Below, one piece after another: positions 1-8,391 of a DNA stretch of 64,000 bases. Source of the stretch: Polyangiaceae bacterium (GTDB lineage: Bacteria; Myxococcota_A; Polyangia; Polyangiales; Polyangiaceae); assembly GCA_019637295.1 (NCBI GenBank), contig JAHBVX010000002.1, positions 248,001 to 312,000 of the forward strand, read 5' to 3'. The notes beneath the pieces are model-generated. The model searched no databases. It had not been told where the DNA came from and worked only from the letters and a program-made list of their open reading frames with translations. The translations under genes and the position numbers were made by a program. How positions within the stretch are numbered: the stretch's first letter is position 1; every line of letters starts with the position of its first letter.

Positions 1-283
1 TGGCGAGGGTGGTGAAGGTGCGCGCTGGAGAGCTGGGAGGAGCGCCCTCGAGCGCGCCCGGCATGATGACCAGGGGTGGGTCGCGCGGCGGCGGCTCGTC
101 GTAGACGTGGACGTTGACCACGAACGGGGGCGTCGGGATCGGCAACGTGACGACCGAGAGCGCGGTGCCGCCGAACGACTGCTGATATGCGGGTGCGCGG
201 AGCTCGTCGTAGGCGTTCGCGTCGTAGTCCGGCGCCGGCCTGGCCGCGCGTTTCTCGAGGTAGTCCTGCCAGAGTTTCTCCAC
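1..283 (-). CDS. Hypothetical protein, partial (C-terminus beyond left edge)
   Basis: The first 94 codons of a minus-strand gene are present and the rest lies left of the window. The start is the GTG at 283-281 (protein begins VEKLWQDYLE), chosen because a good Shine-Dalgarno sequence, GGGAGG on the minus strand, lies about six bases upstream. The visible part has a charged N-terminus, then a segment rich in Tyr, Ala and Pro, then hydrophobic beta-type stretches (LSVVTLPIP, FVVNVHVY). There is no signal peptide or membrane segment. I do not recognise a family. About 130 bases with no visible gene separate it from the stop of the next minus-strand gene, so the two could be co-transcribed. Confidence 0.6.
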   Translation of the reverse strand, partial: MEKLWQDYLEKRAARPAPDYDANAYDELRAPAYQQSFGGTALSVVTLPIPTPPFVVNVHVYDEPPPRDPPLVIMPGALEGAPPSSPARTFTTLA

Positions 284-413
284 GTGTGCCTCCCTCGGCG
301 GGCGAGCTCGCGCCGTCGACGGCGACGGCGCCTCCCAGTCTCGCACGCCTCGAAGGCCGCGTCCGAAGGAAGGCCGTGCCACCCCTCGCGCCCGTCTGGC
401 CCAGTGACTTGCC

Positions 414-1529
414 TCACGTCGCGCGGAACAGGGTCTCCAGCGCTTCCGCGCCGGGGACGCCCTCGAAGCGCAGCTCGACGAGCTCGGCGCCGCTGATGCC
501 GAGCCCGAGGGAGATGGCGTGGGTGATCTGCGGGAGCAGCCAGCTCGGTGTGTCGTTCAAGATGTCGAACATGGGATCTGGCGTCGGTACGGCGGCGCTC
601 TTCAGCTCTCGGCGCAGCACGGCGGCGCCGAAGGCATCGAGGGCGACGCGATCGCGGCTGGCCGCCAGCAGGCCAGGGTTGGTCACGACGCGATCGGCGA
701 GCACGCCCTCGGGGCCGCCGCTGACCATGGCGGTGAGCGCGTCCAGGATGCACAGGGTGGGCGTGAAAGCGCCGTTCAGGATGGCGATGTCGCGGGACAA
801 ACGATCCGGGTCGCCCTCGTTGAAGTGCAGCGGATCTCGCGAGTCGTCGCCGATGGCGCCGATCAGGTTCTTCATCGCGAGCGAGAAGGCGGCCCAGCGG
901 TGGTTCTTGCAAACCGGCAGATCGATGAAGTGGTCCGCCTCGACGATGCGCTTCATGACCAAGACGCCGCCCTCGGCGCTCCACGTCTCTTCCCACTCGG
1001 GGGGCTGCACCAAGAGCCACGCGGACGGATCCTCGCTGGGCCGCGGCGCGGGGTAGACCTCGTCGGCGCCGGCGTCGAGCGCGGTCTCCTCGAGACCCGA
1101 GAGCTGAAAGACGGACACCGAGTCCGACTGACGCCAGGAGCGATCCCCCACCACGATGTGCGCCGGGCGGCGCGAGCGCACCGCGCGGATCACGGCGGCG
1201 AGCACCGCGTGCGACGTGACGATGCCCGGCAAGCCGGTGGTGACGCCGTGTACGGCGTTCGGCTTGATGAACACCGTCTGACCGGGGCCGATCGCGCCGA
1301 GCCCACCGGCCAGAGCGATGGCGCGGCGCACCGCGTGATCGACGTCCGTCGGGTCCGGCGCGCCGACCACGCCCACTGCCGCCCGGCCCGGCTCGACGGG
1401 GACCGGCGCGTAGCGGCCGTCGTCGCGCGCGGGCTCGTCGTCCGCGCCGCAGCCACTGGCGGCCGCGAGCAGCGCCGCGGAGGTCGCTCCCAAGAAGCTT
1501 CGCCGAGACAGATCGTCGTCACCCGCCAT
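414..1529 (-). CDS. DUF362-type protein with Tat lipoprotein signal
   Basis: This is a 371-residue protein. It begins with a twin-arginine signal (SRRSFLGATSA at about residue 8) followed by a hydrophobic stretch ending in AASGC, which fits a Tat-exported lipoprotein. The mature part resembles DUF362 proteins, with segments such as VFIKPNAVHG, HIVVGDRSW and a C-terminal GISGAELVELRFEG. DUF362 domains often occur with ferredoxin-like domains, but no CxxCxxC cluster is visible here. The ATG at 1529 was chosen because it places the Tat motif directly at the N-terminus; the reading frame stays open upstream to 1790 but would then overlap the next gene. The substrate and biochemical role are not known. 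Confidence 0.8.
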   Translation of the reverse strand: MAGDDDLSRRSFLGATSAALLAAASGCGADDEPARDDGRYAPVPVEPGRAAVGVVGAPDPTDVDHAVRRAIALAGGLGAIGPGQTVFIKPNAVHGVTTGLPGIVTSHAVLAAVIRAVRSRRPAHIVVGDRSWRQSDSVSVFQLSGLEETALDAGADEVYPAPRPSEDPSAWLLVQPPEWEETWSAEGGVLVMKRIVEADHFIDLPVCKNHRWAAFSLAMKNLIGAIGDDSRDPLHFNEGDPDRLSRDIAILNGAFTPTLCILDALTAMVSGGPEGVLADRVVTNPGLLAASRDRVALDAFGAAVLRRELKSAAVPTPDPMFDILNDTPSWLLPQITHAISLGLGISGAELVELRFEGVPGAEALETLFRAT

Positions 1530-1666
1530 GACCCGACGTGTACACGAGCGGCGGGCGGGCGCCAAACGCGGTGACCCGAAGCCCGAGCTCGTGTCGGTGA
1601 GGGCTGTCTTCTCCGGCGCTCGCTCGAGCCGCGCGCGGTTCCGCGCCGCACCAACAAAGGCGAGCG

Positions 1667-2611
1667 TCAGTCCTTCGTGCACGCGGGGACGTCGAGCTTG
1701 CCGCTGGCGTCGATGGGGTAGCCGGTGTGCTCCCACTTCGCCGCGAAGGTGACCTCGACGCGGCCGTCTCTCTCTTTGCCCAGCGTCCACTTCGGCGGCG
1801 TCTGGGCGGAGCCGAAGCCGGCGCTCATCTGCGCGGTGAAGAGGGCGCCGCGTAGGAAGGCGCTGTCGGGCGCGCCCTTGCGCGCCGTGACCGCGAGGAT
1901 GGCGTCGACGTTCCAGGGTTGGCGCTCGCAGGACAGCGGTGAGGTCGACAAGACGAGGGTGTCTTCGCCGCCTGCGCGACGCTCGAGCAACGCGCCGACG
2001 ATGGGCAGCGTCTGTCCGGCGATGGTCAGGGTGAAGTGGTCCTGCAGAGCCGGCGCGGGATCACCGTCGCGAGGCGCGGGCGCGCCGCAACCTCGGGCGC
2101 GGGTGGCGCCGGAGAGCGTCAGGGTGCGCGGCTTCTCGCCGGCGCCGACGAACTCGAGCTTGGGCAGCGTGACGATGGCGCCCTTCGTGGCGTCGCCCTT
2201 CACCGTGACGGAGCCCTGGTCCGATTGGCGGCTCGAGCCGTCGAACGACGAGTAGACGACGCGCCAGTCGCGCTGGCCGTCCTTGCTGAGCGTCGGCGCG
2301 AGGGTGAGGGTGACGGACGCTCCGCCGTCGGGGACCATGCCGCCGCCGTCGCCCGGGCAGCCGATGTCGTAGTTGCCGACGCGCAGCTCGATGGCGCTGC
2401 CTCCAGGGCTCGAGGCGACGGCGAACTTCAGCTCGGCGGCGGCGCCGTCGAGGCTGGCGGCGAGCTTGGGATCGTCCTCGGTCGGCGTGGGAGCCGGCTG
2501 GGCCGGGCTCGGCGCGGGCGCGGCGGTGGGCGGGGAGTCGGCGGGGGGAGTCGAGCCCCCGCAGCCAGTCAGGGCCACGGTGGACAGGCCTAGGGCGAGC
2601 ACGCCTCTCAT
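1667..2611 (-). CDS. Hypothetical lipoprotein with Pro/Ala-rich linker
   Basis: This 314-residue protein begins MRGVLALGLSTVALTGC, a standard lipoprotein signal with lipobox LTGC, followed by a Pro/Ala/Thr-rich linker of about 35 residues. The remainder is a beta-rich domain of alternating Thr/Val/Leu strands with several Gly-Gly turns, and four or more cysteines that could pair in the periplasm. No family was recognised. Its start is separated by 146 bases from the divergently transcribed regulator of the isc operon, so the two share a promoter region. The DUF362 gene follows about 137 bases downstream on the same strand. Confidence 0.75.
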   Translation of the reverse strand: MRGVLALGLSTVALTGCGGSTPPADSPPTAAPAPSPAQPAPTPTEDDPKLAASLDGAAAELKFAVASSPGGSAIELRVGNYDIGCPGDGGGMVPDGGASVTLTLAPTLSKDGQRDWRVVYSSFDGSSRQSDQGSVTVKGDATKGAIVTLPKLEFVGAGEKPRTLTLSGATRARGCGAPAPRDGDPAPALQDHFTLTIAGQTLPIVGALLERRAGGEDTLVLSTSPLSCERQPWNVDAILAVTARKGAPDSAFLRGALFTAQMSAGFGSAQTPPKWTLGKERDGRVEVTFAAKWEHTGYPIDASGKLDVPACTKD

Positions 2612-2682
2612 GAACCCGGTGCTAACACGCCCAGGGCGAGGCCACGACCAGCACGGAACTGACGGAAATCATGGGATTCGGG

Positions 2683-2751
2683 TTGACATCCGCGGACTTG
2701 GCCGCTAAAAGTTCCGCAACGTAACCCTAACCCGTACGTAAGGGTTATACT
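2683..2751 (+). promoter_or_regulatory. Promoter/operator of the isc operon with MerR-type dyad
   Basis: TTGACA at 2683-2688 and TAAAAG at 2706-2711 are spaced by 17 bases and could be a sigma-70 promoter. Downstream lies a dyad: TAACCCT (2722-2728) against AGGGTTA (2741-2747), with a second overlapping TAACCC at 2728-2733. A near-consensus minus-10 box, TATACT, sits at 2746-2751, just six bases before the ATG at 2758. That spacing and the lack of a Shine-Dalgarno sequence would suit a leaderless transcript, with the dyad immediately upstream of the minus-10 element as at MerR-type promoters. Which of the two promoters is used cannot be told from sequence. Confidence 0.5.
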
Positions 2752-2757
2752 TAGACC

Positions 2758-3318
2758 ATGTCCACTCGCCGCCACCTCGAGGTGTTGTCGAAGGATCCGC
2801 CGGATCTGCTGCTTGGGTTGCGCCCGGAGGCGGCGGCCGCAGTGGACGGGGCGACGATGTTGGTCGGTGAGCTGGCCCGCGCGGCCGGCAAGACGGTGCG
2901 CGCCATCCACCTGTACGAGGACCTGGGCCTGCTGCGCCCGCAGGATCGCTCCAAGGGGCGTTATCGCCTGTTCGGCGCGGAAGCGCTGGTGCGCGTACGT
3001 TGGATCGCGAAGCTGCAGAGCCTGGGGCTCTCGCTCGCCGAGATCCAGGAGGTCGTGCGCGAGCAAGAGGGCGCGGACAGCGCGAGCTTCGCCGCCGCGC
3101 GGCTGCGTCACGTCTACTTGGAGAAGCTCGCCGAGACGCGCTCCAAGGTGGATGAGCTACACAGGCTCGAGCGCGAGCTGGTGGAGAGCTTGGACTACCT
3201 GGACGCGTGCGGAGTCCGCTGCGAACCGGAGGTGCCGGTCCGCGGCTGCTCCACCTGCGAGCGTCACGCGAACACGGCGGCCGCTCCCGAGCTGGTCGTC
3301 GGGGCGCAGGCGCACTGA
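2758..3318 (+). CDS. MerR-family regulator with C-terminal Cys cluster, head of isc operon
   Basis: This is a 186-residue protein. A MerR winged-helix starts near residue 34 (MLVGELARAAGKTVRAIHLY) with the typical YEDLGLLRP and KGRYRLFG segments. A dimerisation coiled coil covers about residues 95-145. Near the C-terminus are four cysteines spaced C-X3-C-X8-C-X2-C, a pattern that could hold a metal or Fe-S cluster, comparable in position but not in spacing to the C-X2-C-X-C-X5-C of SoxR. It occupies the position that IscR (Rrf2 family) has in Proteobacteria, 18 bases before iscS. I infer that it senses Fe-S status and controls the operon. The ATG at 2857 is an alternative start that removes a 33-residue extension. 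Confidence 0.85.
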   Translation: MSTRRHLEVLSKDPPDLLLGLRPEAAAAVDGATMLVGELARAAGKTVRAIHLYEDLGLLRPQDRSKGRYRLFGAEALVRVRWIAKLQSLGLSLAEIQEVVREQEGADSASFAAARLRHVYLEKLAETRSKVDELHRLERELVESLDYLDACGVRCEPEVPVRGCSTCERHANTAAAPELVVGAQAH

Positions 3319-3336
3319 GAAGAAGGCAACCGAATC

Positions 3337-4560
3337 ATGGCTCTCAAGTTTCCGATCTACATGGACTACCACGCGACTACTCCGGTGGACCCGCGCGTGG
3401 TGGACGCGATGCTGCCCTACTTCACGGAGCACTTCGGCAACGCGGCGAGTCGCACTCATCGCTACGGCTGGGAGGCCGAGAGCGTGGTGGACGACGCGCG
3501 AGACACGGTGGCGTCCTTGATCGGCGCGGAGTCGTCCAAGGAGATCGTGTTCACCTCCGGCGCCACGGAGAGCGACAACCTCGCCATCAAGGGCGTGGCG
3601 GAGTACTACCAGACCCGGGGCAACCACATCATCACCACGCAGATCGAGCACAAGGCGGTGCTCGACTCCTGCAAGCGGCTCGAGAAGCAGGGCTTCTCGG
3701 TCACGTACCTGCCCGTGGGCAAGGACGGGCGGCTCGACCCCGACGACGTTCGCCGCGCCCTGACCGACAAGACCATCCTGGTCAGCGTGATGCTGGCCAA
3801 CAACGAGGTGGGCACCATCCAGCCCATCGCGGAGATCGGCAAGCTGACCCGCGAGAAGGGCGTGCTCCTGCACTGTGACGCGGTGCAGGGCATCGGCAAG
3901 ACCCCCTTCGACGTGAAGGCCATGAACGTGGATCTCGCCTCCCTCACGGCGCACAAGATCTACGGCCCGAAGGGCGTCGGCGCGCTGTACGTGCGCCGGA
4001 GCAAGCCCCGGGTGCGCCTGGTGGCGCAGATGGACGGCGGCGGTCACGAACGCGGCATGCGCTCGGGCACGCTGAACGTGCCAGGCATCGTGGGCTTCGC
4101 CAAGGCCTGTCAGCTCTTGAAGGACGAGGGCGCCGCCGAGGCCGAGCGCATCCGCGGGCTACGCGACAACCTGCACCAGGCCATCCTGCGCGAGCTGGAC
4201 ATGGTGGTGCTCAACGGGCACCCGGAGCACCGGCTGCCGGGCAACCTCAACTTGTCGTTCTCCTTCGTGGAGGGTGAGGGGCTGATGATGGCGATCAAGG
4301 ACGTGGCCGTCTCGAGCGGGAGCGCGTGCACCAGCGCGAGCTTGGAGCCGAGCTACGTGCTGCGCAGCATGGGGCTGGACGAAGATCTGGCTCACTCCAG
4401 CATTCGCTTTGGCCTCGGTCGCTTCACGACCCAAGAAGAGGTGGACTACGTGGCCAAGCTCGTCGTCTCCAAGGTCAAGCGCCTACGCGACATGTCTCCC
4501 CTGTACGAGATGTACAAGGAGGGTGTCGATCTGAAGAGCATCGAGTGGGCGGCGCACTGA
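3337..4560 (+). CDS. iscS: Cysteine desulfurase IscS
   Basis: This is a PLP-dependent class V enzyme of 407 residues, the usual IscS length. It removes sulfur from L-cysteine and passes it as persulfide to the scaffold IscU. The PLP lysine is Lys207 in [10 protein letters not shown], and the catalytic cysteine is Cys331 in [18 protein letters not shown], within the long loop typical of group I (IscS) enzymes. The N-terminus [13 protein letters not shown] and C-terminus [11 protein letters not shown] match IscS closely. It is the second gene of the operon; iscU starts 42 bases downstream. The weak ribosome site AAGG lies before the ATG. Confidence 0.97.
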   Translation: MALKFPIYMDYHATTPVDPRVVDAMLPYFTEHFGNAASRTHRYGWEAESVVDDARDTVASLIGAESSKEIVFTSGATESDNLAIKGVAEYYQTRGNHIITTQIEHKAVLDSCKRLEKQGFSVTYLPVGKDGRLDPDDVRRALTDKTILVSVMLANNEVGTIQPIAEIGKLTREKGVLLHCDAVQGIGKTPFDVKAMNVDLASLTAHKIYGPKGVGALYVRRSKPRVRLVAQMDGGGHERGMRSGTLNVPGIVGFAKACQLLKDEGAAEAERIRGLRDNLHQAILRELDMVVLNGHPEHRLPGNLNLSFSFVEGEGLMMAIKDVAVSSGSACTSASLEPSYVLRSMGLDEDLAHSSIRFGLGRFTTQEEVDYVAKLVVSKVKRLRDMSPLYEMYKEGVDLKSIEWAAH

Positions 4561-4602
4561 CGCCGGTGCCAGAACGAATTCACTAGCAAGGAAGCAAGTA
4601 CC

Positions 4603-5043
4603 ATGGCCTACAGCGACAAAGTCATCCAGCACTACGAGAACCCGCAGAACGTCGGGACCCTCGACAAAGAGGATCCGAGCGTGGGCACGGGCTTGGTCGG
4701 CGCTCCCGCGTGCGGCGACGTGATGCGCCTTCAGATCCGGGTCAGCGACGACGGCGTGATCGAGGACGCCAAATTCAAGACCTTCGGTTGCGGCTCGGCC
4801 ATCGCGTCGTCGTCCTTGGCCACCGAGTGGATCAAGGGCAAGAACATCGACGAAGCCGCGACCATCAAGAACAGCCAGATCGCCGAGGAGCTAAACCTCC
4901 CGCCGGTCAAGATCCACTGCTCGGTGCTGGCGGAGGACGCCATCAAGAGCGCGATCGAGGACTTCAAGAAGAAGCGCGCTGCCCGGCAGGCGCTGCAGGG
5001 CGACGCCGCTCCGGCCGCGACGGCGGAAGAAGCTCGCGGCTGA
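4603..5043 (+). CDS. iscU: Fe-S cluster assembly scaffold IscU
   Basis: This 146-residue protein is the scaffold on which [2Fe-2S] clusters are built before transfer by HscA/HscB. All key residues are at the Escherichia coli positions: Cys37 in PACGD with Asp39, Cys63 in FGCGSAIASS, and Cys106 in KIHCSVLAED. The HscA-recognition motif LPPVK is at residues 99-103. A C-terminal Ala-rich tail of about 20 residues extends past the normal fold. The intact LPPVK motif agrees with hscB and hscA lying downstream in the same operon. GGAAG about ten bases upstream is the likely ribosome site. Confidence 0.97.
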   Translation: MAYSDKVIQHYENPQNVGTLDKEDPSVGTGLVGAPACGDVMRLQIRVSDDGVIEDAKFKTFGCGSAIASSSLATEWIKGKNIDEAATIKNSQIAEELNLPPVKIHCSVLAEDAIKSAIEDFKKKRAARQALQGDAAPAATAEEARG

Positions 5044-5066
5044 AGCGCACCACTCGAGGAACCGAC

Positions 5067-5465
5067 ATGCAGGCCACCGACACCACCCCGAACCCCGCCG
5101 CCTCGAGCCCGCCCGAGACCGCGGCGGAGCGCAAGGGATTCTTCATCAGCGACGGCGCGGTCGAGTTCGCCCGGCAGAAGCTGCAGAAGCGCGGCACGCC
5201 GGACGCCGCGATCCGCGTGGGCATCAAGGGCGGTGGTTGCTCGGGGTTCAGCTACGTCATTCAGTTCGAGGACGATCCGCCCCGGGAGCGGGATCGAGTG
5301 TTCGAGGCCGGTGGCGTGCGCTTCATCTCGGACAAGAAGAGCTTGGTGTATCTCGCTGGTGCGATGCTGGACTACGAGCGCACCCTGATGTTCCAGGGCT
5401 TCAAGTTCCGGAACCCGAACGAGGCTACCAGCTGTGGCTGTGGACACAGCTTCACCGTGCGCTGA
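5067..5465 (+). CDS. iscA: A-type Fe-S carrier IscA
   Basis: This 132-residue A-type carrier has the three invariant cysteines in GGGCSGFSY and SCGCGHSF. The family accepts clusters or iron from the scaffold and delivers them to target proteins. An N-terminal extension of about 25 residues, rich in Pro, Ala and Glu, precedes the HesB fold (KGFFISDGAVEF). The ATG at 5067 was chosen because CGAGGA lies seven bases upstream and the protein then starts just after the iscU stop, leaving a 23-base gap. Its place between iscU and hscB favours IscA rather than ErpA. Confidence 0.95.
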   Translation: MQATDTTPNPAASSPPETAAERKGFFISDGAVEFARQKLQKRGTPDAAIRVGIKGGGCSGFSYVIQFEDDPPRERDRVFEAGGVRFISDKKSLVYLAGAMLDYERTLMFQGFKFRNPNEATSCGCGHSFTVR

Positions 5466-5511
5466 CGCGGTCCGGCGCAGGAGCTCGTCGGCCAGCGTGA
5501 CTCGGCCCGTG

Positions 5512-6027
5512 ATGGATCCGTTCCAGACCCTCGGCATCGAGCCGGCCTTCGAGCTCGACTCGAAGGATCTGGAGCAGCGGCACCGGGAGCTCTCCCGCGC
5601 GCTCCATCCGGATCGGCACGTGGGCAAGACGCCGGGCGAGCGGCGGCACGCCCTGGGACGGGCGATCGAGGTGAACGACGCCTACCGCATCGTCAAGGAT
5701 CCCGTGCGTCGTGCGGAGGCGCTGCTCGCCCGCCTGGGCCTGAGCGTGGAGGAGGGCGCCGAGCCCAAGGCGGCACCGGAGTTCTTGATGGAGGTGATGG
5801 AGCAGCGGGAGCTCTTGTCCGAGGCTCGCGCCAAGCGTGACCGCGCCGGGCTCGAGCGGCTTCGGGCGACCATCGAGGCCCAGCAAGCCGACGCGCTCGG
5901 CCGCCTCGCTCGGGCGTTCGCGGCGACGACGCCGGACAGCGCCGCGCTGCTCGGCGCCCTCGGCGAGCTGCGCTACTTCGCGCGCTTCCTCGAGGAGGCG
6001 GGCGCGATCGAGGACGAGCTGCTCTGA
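5512..6027 (+). CDS. hscB: Co-chaperone HscB
   Basis: This is a 171-residue J-type co-chaperone that brings IscU to HscA and stimulates its ATPase. An N-terminal J domain is visible with the HPD motif at residues 32-34 (ALHPDRHVG) and the following [18 protein letters not shown] helix. The C-terminal part is the helical IscU-binding domain ([16 protein letters not shown]). The length matches HscB of Escherichia coli (171 residues). The ATG at 5512 is preferred because it begins with [10 protein letters not shown], the family N-terminus; the frame is open further upstream but would overlap iscA. hscA follows within about ten to sixteen bases. Confidence 0.95.
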   Translation: MDPFQTLGIEPAFELDSKDLEQRHRELSRALHPDRHVGKTPGERRHALGRAIEVNDAYRIVKDPVRRAEALLARLGLSVEEGAEPKAAPEFLMEVMEQRELLSEARAKRDRAGLERLRATIEAQQADALGRLARAFAATTPDSAALLGALGELRYFARFLEEAGAIEDELL

Positions 6028-6043
6028 CAGCGGAGAGATGGCC

Positions 6044-7975
6044 ATGGTCCTGCTCGACATCTTCGATCCCAAGGCGCCGCCGAGAGCCATCGGCATCGAT
6101 CTGGGCACCACGCACTCCATCGTGGCTGCCATGCGCGACGAGCGGCCGATGGCGCTGGTGACCTGCGACGGCACGGCGCTCTTGCCCAGCGTGGTGTACT
6201 ACGGTGATCATGGCAACGTCGTGGTCGGCCAAGCGGCGCGGGGTTTCTCCGCCCGCGCGCCCGAGCGCACCATCGCCAGCGTCAAGCGCTTCATGGGGCG
6301 CGGCGCGGCGGACGAGCAGACGAAGAAGCTCGGCACCTATCGCTTCGCAGATGCTGCCGCCGACGAGCGCGTAGTGCACTTCGACGTCGGCTCGCGGGTG
6401 GTCACGCCGGTCGAGGTCAGCGCCGAAATCTTGAGGAGCTTGGCGCAGAGCGCGCGCGACCACCTCGGCGCCGTCGGCGGCGCGGTCATCACGGTGCCCG
6501 CCTACTTCGACGACGCCCAGCGCCAAGCCACGAAAGACGCCGCGAAGCTGGCCGGACTGACGGTGCTGCGGCTCTTGAACGAGCCCACGGCAGCGGCGCT
6601 GGCCTACGGGCTGGACAAGAAGCAGAACGGCACCTTCGCCGTCTACGATCTGGGGGGCGGCACCTTCGACATCACGCTGCTCACGCTGGACGACGGCATT
6701 TTTCAGGTGCGCAGCACCGGCGGCGACAGCGCCCTGGGCGGGGACGACATGGATCGCGTGATCGCCGAAGAGATGCTCGCGGCGATGGGCTGCGCGACCG
6801 AAGCCTCGCGGACCCCGGAGGTCGTCAGCGTGGTGCTCGACGCGGCTCGGCAGGCCAAGCACGCGCTGACGGACGCACTGGTCGCGGAGGTGGAGCTGCC
6901 CAAGCTCGGCGGCGGGCATGTCATGTATCGCCTCGAGCGGGCGCACTTCGAGGACGCCATCGCGCCGCTCGTAGAGCGGACTGGACGTGCGGCGCGGCGC
7001 GCGCTGCGCGACGCTGGGCTCGCGCCGACCGACGTGGACGGTGTGATCTTGGTGGGTGGTTCGACGCGGGTACCTCGCGTGCGCGCTTACGTGCGAGAGC
7101 TCTTTGGCCAGGAGCCCTTGGCGGATATCGATCCCGACTTGGTCGTGGCTTACGGCGCCGCAGTGCAGGCGGAGCTGCTCGCCAGCGAGAGCGACGAGGT
7201 GCTGCTATTGGACGTACTGCCGCTGTCGCTGGGCGTGGAGACCATGGGCGGCGGGGTGGACAAGATCCTGCCGCGCAACACCACCATCCCCGCCGGCGCC
7301 AAGAGCGTGTTCACGACCTACGCGGACGACCAGACGGGGTTCGTGATCCACGTCGTGCAGGGCGAGCGAGAGCTGGCTAGCGACTGCCGCTCCCTCGCGC
7401 GCTTCGTGCTCAGCGGCATTCCCCCCATGCCCGCGGGGATGGCGCGGCTGGAGGTCGAGTTCTTCGTCGACGAGAACAACCTGCTGCAGGTGGAGGCCCG
7501 CGAGCTGACCACCGGGCTCACGCAGCACGTCGAGGTGCAGCCGAGCTACGGGCTGACCGACGAGCAAGTGGAGGCCATGCTCATCGACGCGCTGGATCAC
7601 GGCGAGGCGGATCTGGAGGCGCGTCGACTGGCGGACGCGCGAGTGGAGGCGGAGCGCATCTTGCTCGCGACCCGCAAGGGGCTGGCGACGGACGCGGACT
7701 TGCTCGAACCGGAGGAGGCCGCACGCATCGAGCGAGCCATGAGCGCGTTGGGCGAGGCCATCGAGACCGCGACCAAGCCGGCGCGACTGCAGCTGTGTCT
7801 GGATGAGCTGGACGACGCGACTCACCGGTTCGCCGGGCAGCGCATGAACCGCGCGATCGCCGCCGCGATCGCCGGGCGAAACCTGATGGACGTGGAGAAG
7901 ACCGTGGAGCACGCCGCCGGCGTGGACGCTCACCTGCTCGCGCATGGTCACCCCGTGGAAGAGGAGAGCCGCTGA
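6044..7975 (+). CDS. hscA: Hsp70-class chaperone HscA
   Basis: This is a specialised DnaK-type ATPase of about 643 residues that binds the LPPVK loop of IscU and drives cluster release. Visible motifs are the phosphate loop [12 protein letters not shown], the connect motif [22 protein letters not shown], the second phosphate loop [13 protein letters not shown], the adenosine site [13 protein letters not shown], and the interdomain linker [14 protein letters not shown]. The substrate-binding and lid regions follow. Two ATGs compete, 6038 and 6044; GGAGAG at 6032-6037 is better spaced from 6044. Its TGA overlaps the ATG of fdx by one base (TGATG), so the two are translationally coupled. Confidence 0.95.
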   Translation: MVLLDIFDPKAPPRAIGIDLGTTHSIVAAMRDERPMALVTCDGTALLPSVVYYGDHGNVVVGQAARGFSARAPERTIASVKRFMGRGAADEQTKKLGTYRFADAAADERVVHFDVGSRVVTPVEVSAEILRSLAQSARDHLGAVGGAVITVPAYFDDAQRQATKDAAKLAGLTVLRLLNEPTAAALAYGLDKKQNGTFAVYDLGGGTFDITLLTLDDGIFQVRSTGGDSALGGDDMDRVIAEEMLAAMGCATEASRTPEVVSVVLDAARQAKHALTDALVAEVELPKLGGGHVMYRLERAHFEDAIAPLVERTGRAARRALRDAGLAPTDVDGVILVGGSTRVPRVRAYVRELFGQEPLADIDPDLVVAYGAAVQAELLASESDEVLLLDVLPLSLGVETMGGGVDKILPRNTTIPAGAKSVFTTYADDQTGFVIHVVQGERELASDCRSLARFVLSGIPPMPAGMARLEVEFFVDENNLLQVEARELTTGLTQHVEVQPSYGLTDEQVEAMLIDALDHGEADLEARRLADARVEAERILLATRKGLATDADLLEPEEAARIERAMSALGEAIETATKPARLQLCLDELDDATHRFAGQRMNRAIAAAIAGRNLMDVEKTVEHAAGVDAHLLAHGHPVEEESR

Positions 7976-8319
7976 TGGCCAAGGTCGTGTTCGCCGATCA
8001 GGGTATCGAGATCGAGGTGCCCGTCGGAACCAATCTGCTCGCCGCCGCCCAAGAGGCTCACGCGCCCGAGGGTCACGCTTGCGGCGGCGTCTGCGCGTGC
8101 TCGACTTGCCACGTCTACGTCGATCAGGGGCTCGAACTCCTGAGCGAAGCCGACGAAGACGAGGAGGACATCCTCGACAAGGCCTTCGACGTACGGCCGA
8201 GCTCTCGTCTCGGCTGTCAAGCGAAGATCGAGCGCGAGGGCGTGGTGGTGGTGCGCATCTCGCGAGAGAGCCTCGACGCCTACTACAACGAGCACCCGGA
8301 CGAGCCGCGTCCAGGTTGA
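7975..8319 (+). CDS. fdx: ISC-type [2Fe-2S] ferredoxin
   Basis: This 114-residue adrenodoxin-like ferredoxin supplies electrons for cluster assembly on IscU. The ligands are Cys36, Cys42, Cys45 and Cys81 (C-X5-C-X2-C-X35-C), and the extra Cys40 corresponds to the conserved non-ligand cysteine of the Escherichia coli protein. An acidic helix, SEADEDEEDILD, is the expected partner-docking surface. The gene closes the isc operon; no iscX follows. GAGGAG lies upstream inside the end of hscA. No clear rho-independent terminator was seen in the 72 bases before the next gene. Confidence 0.96.
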   Translation: MAKVVFADQGIEIEVPVGTNLLAAAQEAHAPEGHACGGVCACSTCHVYVDQGLELLSEADEDEEDILDKAFDVRPSSRLGCQAKIEREGVVVVRISRESLDAYYNEHPDEPRPG

Positions 8320-8391
8320 TTTTCCGCGCTAGCGGCGCGACTCGACTAAAGAATCGCCCAACACCGCCGTTCTCTGCGAACATCGAGCCGG

